Source: Massilia aurea (GTDB lineage: Bacteria; Pseudomonadota; Gammaproteobacteria; Burkholderiales; Burkholderiaceae_D). Taken from it: a stretch of DNA of 64,000 nucleotides. The stretch spans positions 744,001 to 808,000 of the forward strand of contig NZ_JACHBX010000002.1 in the NCBI RefSeq assembly GCF_014200505.1. The letters run 5' to 3'. Position 1 is the first letter of the stretch. Every line of letters starts with the position of its first letter. This document shows positions 17,049 to 24,807 of the stretch, one piece after another. The notes beneath the pieces are model-generated. The model had not been told where the DNA came from and made no database searches. It worked only from the letters and a program-made list of their open reading frames with translations. The position numbers and the translations under genes were made by a program.

Positions 17049-17549
17049 TCACTTGAGCGGTACTGGGCCATCGCAAGCGGATGACAGCACCTTTTCCATG
17101 AACACGGACGCGATGCCGATCCCGCTGCGATGCGCGTACACCTCGTCGCGCACCCGCATGAATCCGGCGCGCTCATAGAAGGCCACCGCATTGAGCGACG
17201 CCGACAGGAACAGGCGTTGCACGCCGCGCCCCTGCGCCAGCACTTCCAGCCAGCGCAGCAAGTCCCGCGCGATCCCGCGCCCTTGATACGCTGGTTCGAC
17301 AAACACAGCATCGACTTCGCCGCTGGCCAGGTCGAGCACCGCGAAGCCTGCCAGCGCGCTGTCCTCTTCCGCCACCACGGCGCTCCCCAGATTCACCAGC
17401 TCCGCCAGTGACGCCGGCGGCGCGCTGGCGGACCAGGTCTCGATCACCGTCGCCGGATAGTGCGCCGCGCAACTGGCCCGCACGGCCCGCGTGCGCAGCG
17501 GCCACAAGGCGGCCAGATCGGCTGCGGTGGCCGCACGGCATATCAGCAT
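17049..17549 (-). CDS. GNAT-family N-acetyltransferase
   Basis: A 166-residue acetyl-CoA-dependent acyltransferase. Motif A is visible as VDAVFVEPAYQGRGIARDLL (about residues 77-96; Q/RxxGxG acetyl-CoA loop) and motif B as FLSASLNAVAFYERAGF (about 111-127). The start at 17549 is chosen because AGGAG is correctly spaced before it; the frame is open 42 codons further. Substrate unknown. Divergent from the glutaminyl cyclase gene. Confidence 0.88.
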   Translation of the reverse strand: MLICRAATAADLAALWPLRTRAVRASCAAHYPATVIETWSASAPPASLAELVNLGSAVVAEEDSALAGFAVLDLASGEVDAVFVEPAYQGRGIARDLLRWLEVLAQGRGVQRLFLSASLNAVAFYERAGFMRVRDEVYAHRSGIGIASVFMEKVLSSACDGPVPLK

Positions 17550-17721
17550 GATCCACTCCTGATGCATTGGTGACAGCACATCGTACACGGGGCCGTTGTC
17601 GCCGCGGCGCCGGACGGCCGCCATCGTCTGCGGACGGCTGCTGGCCTGTCTGTAGCAAGCCCGTCGAACAACCACCCGGCCTTCGTGCTACAGTCTCCTG
17701 CCGCTTTCCTCCCGACCCGCC

Positions 17722-18498
17722 ATGCTGAAACAGCTCACCACCTTTGCCATTGCCGCCCTCGTCGTCGCCAGCAGCGCCCACGCTGCGCCGCCGGTCTATG
17801 GCTTCGTCGTCAAGAACACCTACCCCCACGATCCGCAAGCGTTCACGCAGGGTCTGTCTTACCGCGATGGCTACCTGTACGAAAGCACGGGCCAGATCGG
17901 CCACTCGACGATCCGCAAGGTCGACATCAAGACGGGCAAGGTGGTGCAGAAGGCCGATCTGCCGCCTAACGTATTCGGTGAAGGCTCCACCGCAGTGGGC
18001 AATACGCTGGTCGGCCTGACCTGGCAGTCGCAGGTCGGCTATGTGTTTGACCTCAAGACCTTCAAGCTCAAACAGCAATTCAAGTACGAGGGCGAAGGCT
18101 GGGGCCTGGCGGGCGATGCGAAGCAGCTGTACATGAGCGATGGCAGCGCCGCCATCCGCATCCTCGATCCGAAGACGATGAAGGAGCTGCGCCGCATCCA
18201 GGTCACGGCCGAGGGCCAGCCGGTGCCGCGCCTGAACGAGCTCGAATTCGTAAACGGCGAGCTGTATTCGAATGTCTGGGGGACAGACCTCATCCTGCGC
18301 ATCGATCCCGACAGCGGCAAGGTCCTCGGCCTGATCGACCTGACCGGCCTGTTGCCGCCGGAAGCGCGCGGCACCACATCCGTCGACGCCGTCCTGAACG
18401 GCATCGCCTGGGACGACAAAGGCAAGCGCCTGTTCGTCACCGGCAAGCTGTGGCCCAAGCTGTTTGAAATCGAGCTGGTGCCACGCCTGCGCCGCTGA
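17722..18498 (+). CDS. Glutaminyl-peptide cyclotransferase (plant-type), exported
   Basis: Converts N-terminal glutamine of peptides to pyroglutamate. A 258-residue protein with a signal peptide ending SAHA (residue 21), then a five-bladed propeller of the plant/bacterial QC family: PHDPQAFTQGLSYRDGYLYESTG (36-58), GEGWGLAGDAKQLYMSDGS, RLNELEFVNGELYSNVW and LNGIAWDDKGKRLFVTGKLWPKLFEI. These match the family core. Acts in the periplasm. Its stop abuts the stop of the convergent dehydrogenase gene (18498/18499). Confidence 0.9.
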   Translation: MLKQLTTFAIAALVVASSAHAAPPVYGFVVKNTYPHDPQAFTQGLSYRDGYLYESTGQIGHSTIRKVDIKTGKVVQKADLPPNVFGEGSTAVGNTLVGLTWQSQVGYVFDLKTFKLKQQFKYEGEGWGLAGDAKQLYMSDGSAAIRILDPKTMKELRRIQVTAEGQPVPRLNELEFVNGELYSNVWGTDLILRIDPDSGKVLGLIDLTGLLPPEARGTTSVDAVLNGIAWDDKGKRLFVTGKLWPKLFEIELVPRLRR

Positions 18499-19524
18499 TT
18501 ACACGGATTTCGTCACGTCGATCACGACCTTGCCGAAGTGCGCGCCGGACGCCAGATAGCGGTACGCGTCCTGCGCCTGGTCGAACGGGAACACGCGATC
18601 GATTACCGGCTTGACGCCGCTGGCGTCGACGAAGCGCATCACGTCCTCCAGCATCGCGCGGCTGCCCACGTGCACGCCCACCAGGCGCTTGGCGCTGGCC
18701 AGCAGCGCCGCCGGATTGACTTCACCGCCAAAGCCGCTCACGCCGCCAATGATGGCCACCGTGCCGCCCATTGCCACCGCCGCCACTGACCGGTTCACGG
18801 TCCCCTGGCCGCCCACCTCCAGCACCACCTGCGCACCCACGCCATGGGTCAGGTGCAGCACTTCGTCCTGCCATTCGGGGATCGTGGTGTAGTTGATCGT
18901 GTGATGTGCACCCAGTTCGCGTGCGCGCGCCAGCTTCTCGTCGCTCGACGAGGTCACGATCGTGCGCAGGCCGGCGGCGCGCGCCAGTTGCAGGCCCAGG
19001 ATCGACACGCCGCCCGTCCCCAGCAGCAGCACGGTGTCGCCGGGTTTGACGTGATTGCTCGAGACGAAGATGGCGTTCCACGCGGTGACCGCTGCGCAGG
19101 GCATCGTGGCCGCTTCGATGAAGCTCAGGCCTGCCGGGACAACCGCCAGCGCATCCTCGTGCAGCACGACTTCTTCGGCCAGCATGCCGTCGATGTCGCC
19201 GCCCAGGCCATTGCGGATTTTCGCGGGCGTCGGTGCACCCTCGTGCCAGAACGGAAAGAACGAACCGGCCACGCGATCGCCCACCTGCACGCGCGTGACG
19301 CCCGGCCCGACGGCCAGCACTTCGCCGGCGCCGTCCGAGCACGGGATGATCGGATCGTCGACCGAGACCAGGTAATTCCCGGCCGCGACCATCAGGTCGC
19401 GGTAGTTGAGCGCAACGGCGTGCACGCGAATGCGCACTTCGCCCAGGCCAAGGTCGCGCACCGGATAGTCGATGGCTTGCAGGCCGTCGATGTTGGCGCC
19501 GTGAAGAATTTGGTAAGCCTGCAT
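18499..19524 (-). CDS. Zinc-independent NAD(P)-dependent alcohol dehydrogenase
   Basis: A 341-residue medium-chain dehydrogenase. N-terminal GroES-like half (NYRDLMVAAGNY, IIPCSDGAGEVLAVG, about 40-75), nucleotide-binding GTGGVSILGLQLARAAG near 170, and a C-terminal FDQAQDAYRYLASGAHFGKVVI. The structural-zinc cysteine cluster of classical ADHs is absent. The ATG at 19524 has AGGAG upstream. The SDR-DoxX gene ends 26 bp before it on the same strand, so the two may be co-transcribed. Confidence 0.87.
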   Translation of the reverse strand: MQAYQILHGANIDGLQAIDYPVRDLGLGEVRIRVHAVALNYRDLMVAAGNYLVSVDDPIIPCSDGAGEVLAVGPGVTRVQVGDRVAGSFFPFWHEGAPTPAKIRNGLGGDIDGMLAEEVVLHEDALAVVPAGLSFIEAATMPCAAVTAWNAIFVSSNHVKPGDTVLLLGTGGVSILGLQLARAAGLRTIVTSSSDEKLARARELGAHHTINYTTIPEWQDEVLHLTHGVGAQVVLEVGGQGTVNRSVAAVAMGGTVAIIGGVSGFGGEVNPAALLASAKRLVGVHVGSRAMLEDVMRFVDASGVKPVIDRVFPFDQAQDAYRYLASGAHFGKVVIDVTKSV

Positions 19525-19550
19525 GGGTGCTCCTATGTCAGTTGAAATCG

Positions 19551-20840
19551 TTATTTTTCGTCGAGGTGGTACAGCAGCCAGATGGCCGCCAGCAGCGGCA
19601 GGTTCTTGATCAGGGGCCCGAACGGATGGACCAGAAATTGCGGCAGCATCGACGCAATCACGACGCTGTACACGCCGATCAGGCCAAATTGCGTCACCCA
19701 CAACCAGCGTCGCCGCGGCAAAAACAGCGTGCCCAGTCCCAGCAGCAGATCCAGGCCCGCCGCGCCATACAGCGCGGGCAGTTGCAGCTCCGGCGGCACG
19801 CCCGCCTGTGCCAGCAGCGCCAGGCTGTCCTCGATCGGGAACAGGCCGAGCGAGACGATCGCCGTGATGATCCAGACCGCGGCAATGCTGTAGCGCAGGA
19901 CCGGCAGCAGCCAGCCAAGCTTGGCGCGCGCCCGCTCGCACTCGGCGTCCTGAATGAAGGCACTGACGGGCCGTGGCGGATGGCCGATCAGGTTGGCCGT
20001 GAGCGTCGCGTCGGCGCTGTTGTCGTGATCGAGCATCTTCAGCGCGTCACGATCCAGCAGCGAGCCTGGCAGCAGTCCAGCGAAACCGGCGGCCAAACGG
20101 GCTACGCGCCCGGGCAAGTGCAGTACCGGCTGGCGGCCCATCGCCATCGCGCGGCGCAGCGTGGCCAGGTATTCGGTGAAGGGCATCGCTTGCGGCCCCA
20201 CCAGCGGCACGCGCATCGTCGCGCCGCCGTCCGGTGCCATCGGCAGCCGGTGCTTGAACAGGCCGATGATGGCCGCTACCAGATCGTCGATGTGGATCGG
20301 CTGCACCAGCTGCGGCTTGTCGCCGAAGCGTAGCGTGAACGGCATGCTGGCCAGCGTGCGCATGGCGCGCGCGCTGCCGCCGTCGCGGCCATACACGAGC
20401 GACGGCTGGACGATGTAGGAACGCAGCGGCAGCGATGCGAGGTAGTCGTCGGCCTCGCGCTTGGACACGTGATACGGCGTGGTGCCTTCGCGATCCGCGC
20501 CCAGCGCGGACAGCTGGATCACCATCTGCACGTCATGCGATTCAGCGCAGGCGGCGAACAGGGCGCGCGGCGTTTCCTTGTGCAGGCGGACAAACGTCTG
20601 GCGGCCGCTCTCGCGAAAAATGCCGACCGTGTTGATCACGGCGTCGATTCCCGAGAGGCGCGACAGCCAGGTTGATTTATTGTTATCGTTAGTGAAATCA
20701 GCATGGATATAGCTGAGGCGCGGGTCGTCGCTCGTTTCGGGATGACGCACCGCACAGACGACGTGGTGGCCTTCGGTCAGCAACGCTTGCAACAAGTGTT
20801 GCCCAACAAACCCGCTTGCACCCGTCAGCAAAATCCGCAT
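19551..20840 (-). CDS. SDR-like NAD(P)-binding protein fused to a DoxX-like membrane domain
   Basis: A 429-residue two-domain protein. Residues 1 to about 290 are an extended/atypical SDR (GASGFVGQHLL nucleotide loop at 7-17, YHVSKREADDYL at about 124, similar to NDUFA9/NmrA-like proteins). Residues about 305-425 form a DoxX-like domain with four hydrophobic segments (YSIAAVWIITAIVSLGLF, ALYGAAGLDLLLGLGTLF, QFGLIGVYSVVIASML, NLPLLAAIWLLYHL). It probably places a redox domain at the inner membrane. Function unknown. Confidence 0.85.
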   Translation of the reverse strand: MRILLTGASGFVGQHLLQALLTEGHHVVCAVRHPETSDDPRLSYIHADFTNDNNKSTWLSRLSGIDAVINTVGIFRESGRQTFVRLHKETPRALFAACAESHDVQMVIQLSALGADREGTTPYHVSKREADDYLASLPLRSYIVQPSLVYGRDGGSARAMRTLASMPFTLRFGDKPQLVQPIHIDDLVAAIIGLFKHRLPMAPDGGATMRVPLVGPQAMPFTEYLATLRRAMAMGRQPVLHLPGRVARLAAGFAGLLPGSLLDRDALKMLDHDNSADATLTANLIGHPPRPVSAFIQDAECERARAKLGWLLPVLRYSIAAVWIITAIVSLGLFPIEDSLALLAQAGVPPELQLPALYGAAGLDLLLGLGTLFLPRRRWLWVTQFGLIGVYSVVIASMLPQFLVHPFGPLIKNLPLLAAIWLLYHLDEK

Positions 20841-20876
20841 CCGATGTTCCCTTTACGCGATCGAAAAGAGGATTGT

Positions 20877-21350
20877 ATGAAATATACGGTAATACAGCGC
20901 GCACTCGTCTCCGGTGCGGCCTCGAGTATTGTCTCGACGGTCGCCATGGCGCTGGTCGCAAAGAAAGAAACCGGCAGCCCCTATGCCGCAACCAATGCTG
21001 TCAGTCACTATGTGCACGGTCGCAAGGCCAGCTTCCGTGACCGCTTCTCGCTGCGCTACACGGTGCCCGGTCTGTTGATTCACCATGCCAGCGCCACGGT
21101 CTGGGCACTGGTGTTCGAGCGTGTCATGGGCGGCGTGCTCGATCAGAAGAACCCGTCGGCCGTCCTGGCCTCGGCAGCGGCAACGTCGGCCTTCGCCGCC
21201 TTCACCGACCACAAGCTGACGCCACGGCCATTGCAGCCGGGGTACCAGAAACGCCTGTCGAACAAGTCGCTGGGCGTGGTCTACACGTCGATTGCCGTCG
21301 GCATGGCGCTGGGCTCGATGTTCTTGCGGCGTAATCAGCCGCCGAAGTGA
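20877..21350 (+). CDS. Small hydrophobic protein of unknown function
   Basis: A 157-residue protein with three to four hydrophobic stretches (about 5-26, 62-80, 93-108 and 133-150), predicted to be in the inner membrane. The N-terminal segment ALVSGAASSIVSTVAMAL looks membrane-spanning. The start at 20877 has AGAGG upstream; the frame is open further but those codons overlap the opposite-strand SDR gene. Divergent from SDR-DoxX with 36 bp between starts. No family recognised with confidence. Confidence 0.7.
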   Translation: MKYTVIQRALVSGAASSIVSTVAMALVAKKETGSPYAATNAVSHYVHGRKASFRDRFSLRYTVPGLLIHHASATVWALVFERVMGGVLDQKNPSAVLASAAATSAFAAFTDHKLTPRPLQPGYQKRLSNKSLGVVYTSIAVGMALGSMFLRRNQPPK

Positions 21351-21357
21351 TGGTGTG

Positions 21358-22218
21358 TTAGTGGTGCGGCCTGGCTGTCGCCAGCCGCCGGGTGGCTTGC
21401 GCCGGTGGCGTGTCGCCCAGTGGCAGCAAGCCGGCGCCGCGCGCCAGGGCCCGCACCAGCGTGGCCTCGCCCAGGCGCAGGCCGTGGCCGCGAAGTTGCG
21501 GCAATGAGCGCACCGGCTCCGGTGTGATCTCGATGGCGGCGCGTACCAGCAAACGCTGGAGCGGCCGCAGGGGCGCAGGCAGGATCGGCGCCTCGCCCAT
21601 GATCCGAATGAAATCGGCCAGGATGGCCGACCCCTCCAGGCCAGGCGCAATGCTGGCCAGCGTACTTTCCCACTCGCTCCACGAGCGCGGCGCACCCGTC
21701 GCGCCATACAAGCGCGCCGCAGGCTGCGCCTCGGCGAATGCCGCATCCTTCTCCAGCGCTGACAAACGGCGCGCGTAGCGGTGATACGCCTCGGTAAAGC
21801 CGAAGGTGGCCGTGGCCTGGACCCAGTCGAGCAGGCGCGGATCGTTCGCGTGGTACGGCACGCCGGCCGGCGTGGCGCCCTGCACGTGGCGGTGGATACG
21901 CACCACGTTTGCAATTAGTTGTTCGGCCGCCGAGCGGGGGCCGTACACCGTCATCATTGCGGCAAAACCGGTGCGGCGCAGACGCAGGGCCGGGTCGCGC
22001 CGGAAGCTGCTGTGGTCCCACACGCCAGTGCGCACCGACGGTTCGGCCAGTTCGAGCAGCACTGCCGTCACCCCGCCGATAAACAGTGCGACCGGGTTGG
22101 CGAACACCTGCCAGGTGATGCCACCGGCCGGCGCCAGCGCGGGTTCGCCAGCCGGCTGGCTGAAGTCGAACGCCATGCCGGCCGGTGGTTGCATCAATGC
22201 CCGCAGCTGCGCCAGCAC
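21358..22218 (-). CDS. MpaB/DUF2236-type oxygenase-like protein
   Basis: A 286-residue protein of the oxygenase MpaB (latex-clearing Lcp-like, DUF2236) family. Typical segments: ALFIGGVTAVLLELAEPSVRTGVWDHS (about 44-70), RTGFAAMMTVYG, HRHVQGATPAGVPYHANDPRLLDWVQATATFGFTEAYHRY (about 107-147; histidines likely bind haem). The substrate is unknown. It starts with GTG at 22218, one base after the stop of the DUF808 gene, so translation is probably coupled. Confidence 0.88.
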   Translation of the reverse strand: MLAQLRALMQPPAGMAFDFSQPAGEPALAPAGGITWQVFANPVALFIGGVTAVLLELAEPSVRTGVWDHSSFRRDPALRLRRTGFAAMMTVYGPRSAAEQLIANVVRIHRHVQGATPAGVPYHANDPRLLDWVQATATFGFTEAYHRYARRLSALEKDAAFAEAQPAARLYGATGAPRSWSEWESTLASIAPGLEGSAILADFIRIMGEAPILPAPLRPLQRLLVRAAIEITPEPVRSLPQLRGHGLRLGEATLVRALARGAGLLPLGDTPPAQATRRLATARPHH

Positions 22219-22219
22219 G

Positions 22220-23152
22220 TCAGCCTTTCTTGCCCCGCATGCGCTGCACCAGCGTCACGACGGCGACGATGATCGCGCCCACGAGCACGCCGACGAGCGC
22301 GTCGACCAGGGTCGGGACCAGGAACGCCAGCACGCCGCCCACCGCTGGTACGTCGGCCACGCCGGCGGCCATGCTTTGCGCGAAGTGGTGCACGGCAGGG
22401 ATGGCGTGGGCGATGATGCCGCCGCCGACCATGAACATGGCGGCGGTACCGACCACCGACAGCACCTTCATCAGGCGCGGCGCAAATGCCAGCAAGCCCT
22501 TGCCCAGACCGCGCGCGGCGCCGTTCTGGCTTTTGCTCAGGTACAGACCCGCGTCATCCATCTTGACGATGGCGGCCACCAGGCCGTACACGCCGATCGT
22601 CATCACGATGGCAATCGCCACCAACACGGCAACCTGCTGGCCGAAGGCGACGCCTACCAGGGTGCCCAGCGAGATCACGATGATCTCGGCCGACAGGATG
22701 AAGTCGGTGCGCACGGCGCCCTTGATTTTTTCTTTTTCCAGCGCGACCAGATCGACCTCGGTATTGGCCACCGCCGCCACGTGCGCGGCCTTGTGCTGTG
22801 CATCTTCCTCAGGGCTGTGCAGGAATTTGTGCGCGAGCTTTTCGGCGCCCTCGAAGCACAGGAACGCGCCGCCGATCATCAAGAGCGGCGTGATGAGCCA
22901 CGGCAGGAACACCGAGATGGCCAGTGCGGCCGGCACCAGGATCGCCTTGTTGACGAACGAGCCCTTGGCCACGGCCCAGACGACCGGCAGTTCGCGATCG
23001 GCGCGCACGCCCGTGACTTGCTGCGCATTGAGTGCCAGGTCGTCGCCCAGGACGCCGGCGGTTTTCTTGGCGGCGACCTTGCTCATCACGGCAACGTCGT
23101 CGAGGACGGCGGCAATATCGTCCAGTAGGGTCAGTAAACTTGCTCCAGCCAT
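22220..23152 (-). CDS. DUF808 family membrane protein (YedI-like)
   Basis: A 310-residue inner-membrane protein with about six to seven hydrophobic segments. The N-terminus MAGASLLTLLDDIAAVLDDVAVMSKVAAKKTAGVLGDDLALNAQQV (1-46) and the central LFHxF-like CFEGAEKLAHKFLH (about 100-113) are hallmarks of DUF808. The role is unknown. The ATG at 23152 has AGGAG upstream. It heads a two-gene unit with the MpaB-like gene. Confidence 0.9.
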   Translation of the reverse strand: MAGASLLTLLDDIAAVLDDVAVMSKVAAKKTAGVLGDDLALNAQQVTGVRADRELPVVWAVAKGSFVNKAILVPAALAISVFLPWLITPLLMIGGAFLCFEGAEKLAHKFLHSPEEDAQHKAAHVAAVANTEVDLVALEKEKIKGAVRTDFILSAEIIVISLGTLVGVAFGQQVAVLVAIAIVMTIGVYGLVAAIVKMDDAGLYLSKSQNGAARGLGKGLLAFAPRLMKVLSVVGTAAMFMVGGGIIAHAIPAVHHFAQSMAAGVADVPAVGGVLAFLVPTLVDALVGVLVGAIIVAVVTLVQRMRGKKG

Positions 23153-23354
23153 GGGTCGTGCTCCTTCAAAATTAAGTTGCAATGATAGTAACCGAGGCGC
23201 CGTAAAGTACCTACACGGTTCAGCGCCGGTTTTTGCGTTTCAACCCCGCCAATCTGCATCTCGTCGCTTTTGCCGCGCGCGCCGGATGCGTTGTACGTAT
23301 TGTCCATGCTGAAGGTTGCGGTGCTGCAGCCTCGTCCCCCATCAAGGAGATCCC

Positions 23355-23564
23355 ATGAACACCGATTCGATCCAGGCCGCAGCTCCCGTTCGCCGTGTCC
23401 GTCCTCCCAAGCGCAAGACCCGCATCACCATCTATCTCGACGACGAAGTCCTCAACGAATTTCGCACCCTGTCCGAGCGTTGCGGTACCGGATACCAGAC
23501 CCTGATCAACGCCGCACTACGCAACCGTTTGAACGGTCCAATCGGCGAAACCGGCGTCGCATAA
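23355..23564 (+). CDS. BrnA/CopG-like antitoxin-type protein without toxin partner
   Basis: A 69-residue basic protein. After RVRPPKRKTRITIYLDDEVLNEFRTL (22-47) comes GTGYQTLINAALRNRL (52-67), the ribbon-helix-helix pattern of BrnA antitoxins (gxGyQTxINxxLR). It is preceded by AAGGAGA. No BrnT-like toxin lies on either side: upstream is DUF808 on the other strand, downstream is HU. It may act as a stand-alone DNA-binding regulator. Confidence 0.75.
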   Translation: MNTDSIQAAAPVRRVRPPKRKTRITIYLDDEVLNEFRTLSERCGTGYQTLINAALRNRLNGPIGETGVA

Positions 23565-23597
23565 GGCTTCCTTGCAGATTTCCCTCCTGGCGCGGCA

Positions 23598-23625
23598 TTG
23601 CACTTGGCAATATTTATGCTAATCT
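23598..23625 (+). promoter_or_regulatory. Candidate promoter of the HU gene
   Basis: TTGCAC (23598-23603) and TAATCT (23620-23625) are separated by 16 bp, in a locally AT-rich stretch 28 bp before the HU start. Pattern match only. Confidence 0.35.
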
Positions 23626-23653
23626 TCCCGCTCTTTTAACCCCGGAGGGATTT

Positions 23654-23941
23654 ATGAAAAAAGGCGAACTGATCGCAGAATTCGCGAAGCGTACCGAGAT
23701 GTCCGGTGCTGCCGCTGGCGTGGCCGTGAACACGATCATCGAGATCATCACCGAGCGCCTCAAAAAAGGCGACACGGTCGGCATCACCGGCTTTGGCACC
23801 TTCTCGGTGACGAAGCGCGCTGCACGCAAGGGCCGCAATCCTGCCACCGGCGAAGTGATCAAGATCGCGGCGTCGAAGAGCCCGCGTTTCTCGGCTGGCG
23901 CGACGCTGAAGGCATCGGTCAACCCGACCAAAAAGAAGTAA
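23654..23941 (+). CDS. HU-family nucleoid DNA-binding protein
   Basis: A small histone-like protein of 95 residues that bends and compacts DNA. MKKGELIAEFAKRTEMSGAAA forms the dimer helices, GFGTFSVTKRAARKGRNPATG (about 47-67) is the family signature and DNA-binding arm, and the protein ends in a lysine-rich tail. GGAGG lies seven bases before the ATG. The paralogue type (HupA, HupB or other) cannot be decided. Confidence 0.93.
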   Translation: MKKGELIAEFAKRTEMSGAAAGVAVNTIIEIITERLKKGDTVGITGFGTFSVTKRAARKGRNPATGEVIKIAASKSPRFSAGATLKASVNPTKKK

Positions 23942-24055
23942 GCACCATCCCACGGCCTTGTGCCGCGGCCCCTGTGCGGGTCGCGCGCGCGAGGCTGATG
24001 CAGTAACGTCCCGTCGTCCACCCTCCCCGCTGTTCCCCATTTTCTACCCGCCACC

Positions 24056-24694
24056 ATGAGCTTCGCCACCTGGATCGCCTTCGTCATCGCTGGTTCCCTG
24101 ATCGCCATTTCGCCTGGTTCCGGCGCGGTGCTGTCGATGTCGCACGGCCTGGCCTATGGCCTCAAGAAAGCCAGCGCCACGGTGCTGGGCCTGCAACTGG
24201 GCCTGATACTGGTGTTGATCATCGCCGGCGCCGGTGTCGGCTCGCTGCTGCTGGCGTCCTCGGTCGCGTTCACGATCGTCAAGGTGGTCGGCGCGCTGTA
24301 CCTGATCTACCTGGGCGTGAGCCAGTGGCGTGCCGCGCCTGCGCCCGGCCCCGCCGCATCGACCGTCGGCCTCGAAGCGCACCCGCCGTTCGGCCGCCGC
24401 GTGCTGACGGGTTTCCTGACCAATACCACCAACCCGAAGGGCATCATCTTCATGGTCGCGGTGCTGCCCCAGTTCATTTCGAAAGACGCCCCGCTGCTCA
24501 CGCAACTGGCGATCCTGGGCGTGACGATGGTCGTCATCGATTCGGTCGTCATGCACTGCTACGCGGCGCTGGCCGCGTCGATGCAGCGCTATATGCGCGA
24601 TCCGCGCCACATGAAGCTGCAGAACCGCGTGTTCGGCGGCGTGCTGGTCGTGATTGGCTCGATGCTGTTTTTCGTCAAGCGTCATCCGGGCTGA
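24056..24694 (+). CDS. LysE/RhtB-family amino acid exporter
   Basis: A 212-residue inner-membrane transporter with about six hydrophobic segments. The signature SPGSGAVLSMSHGLAYGLKKA (20-40) matches the GPN/PGPN-type start of the LysE/Rht family, and NTTNPKGIIFMVAVLPQFI (about 123-141) is the second conserved block. Likely exports neutral amino acids or homoserine lactone-like compounds; substrate unknown. It belongs to a different subfamily from the ArgO protein at 11984. Confidence 0.9.
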   Translation: MSFATWIAFVIAGSLIAISPGSGAVLSMSHGLAYGLKKASATVLGLQLGLILVLIIAGAGVGSLLLASSVAFTIVKVVGALYLIYLGVSQWRAAPAPGPAASTVGLEAHPPFGRRVLTGFLTNTTNPKGIIFMVAVLPQFISKDAPLLTQLAILGVTMVVIDSVVMHCYAALAASMQRYMRDPRHMKLQNRVFGGVLVVIGSMLFFVKRHPG

Positions 24695-24807
24695 CACGCC
24701 GGTCTGCCGGCAGATGCAACTGTTTGTAAGCCGCGTTGCCCGGTCAGCGGGCGCGCGTTGTAATGCGTTTGTACCTTTCCGTCTGCGTTCCCCTCCGGAG
24801 CACCACC

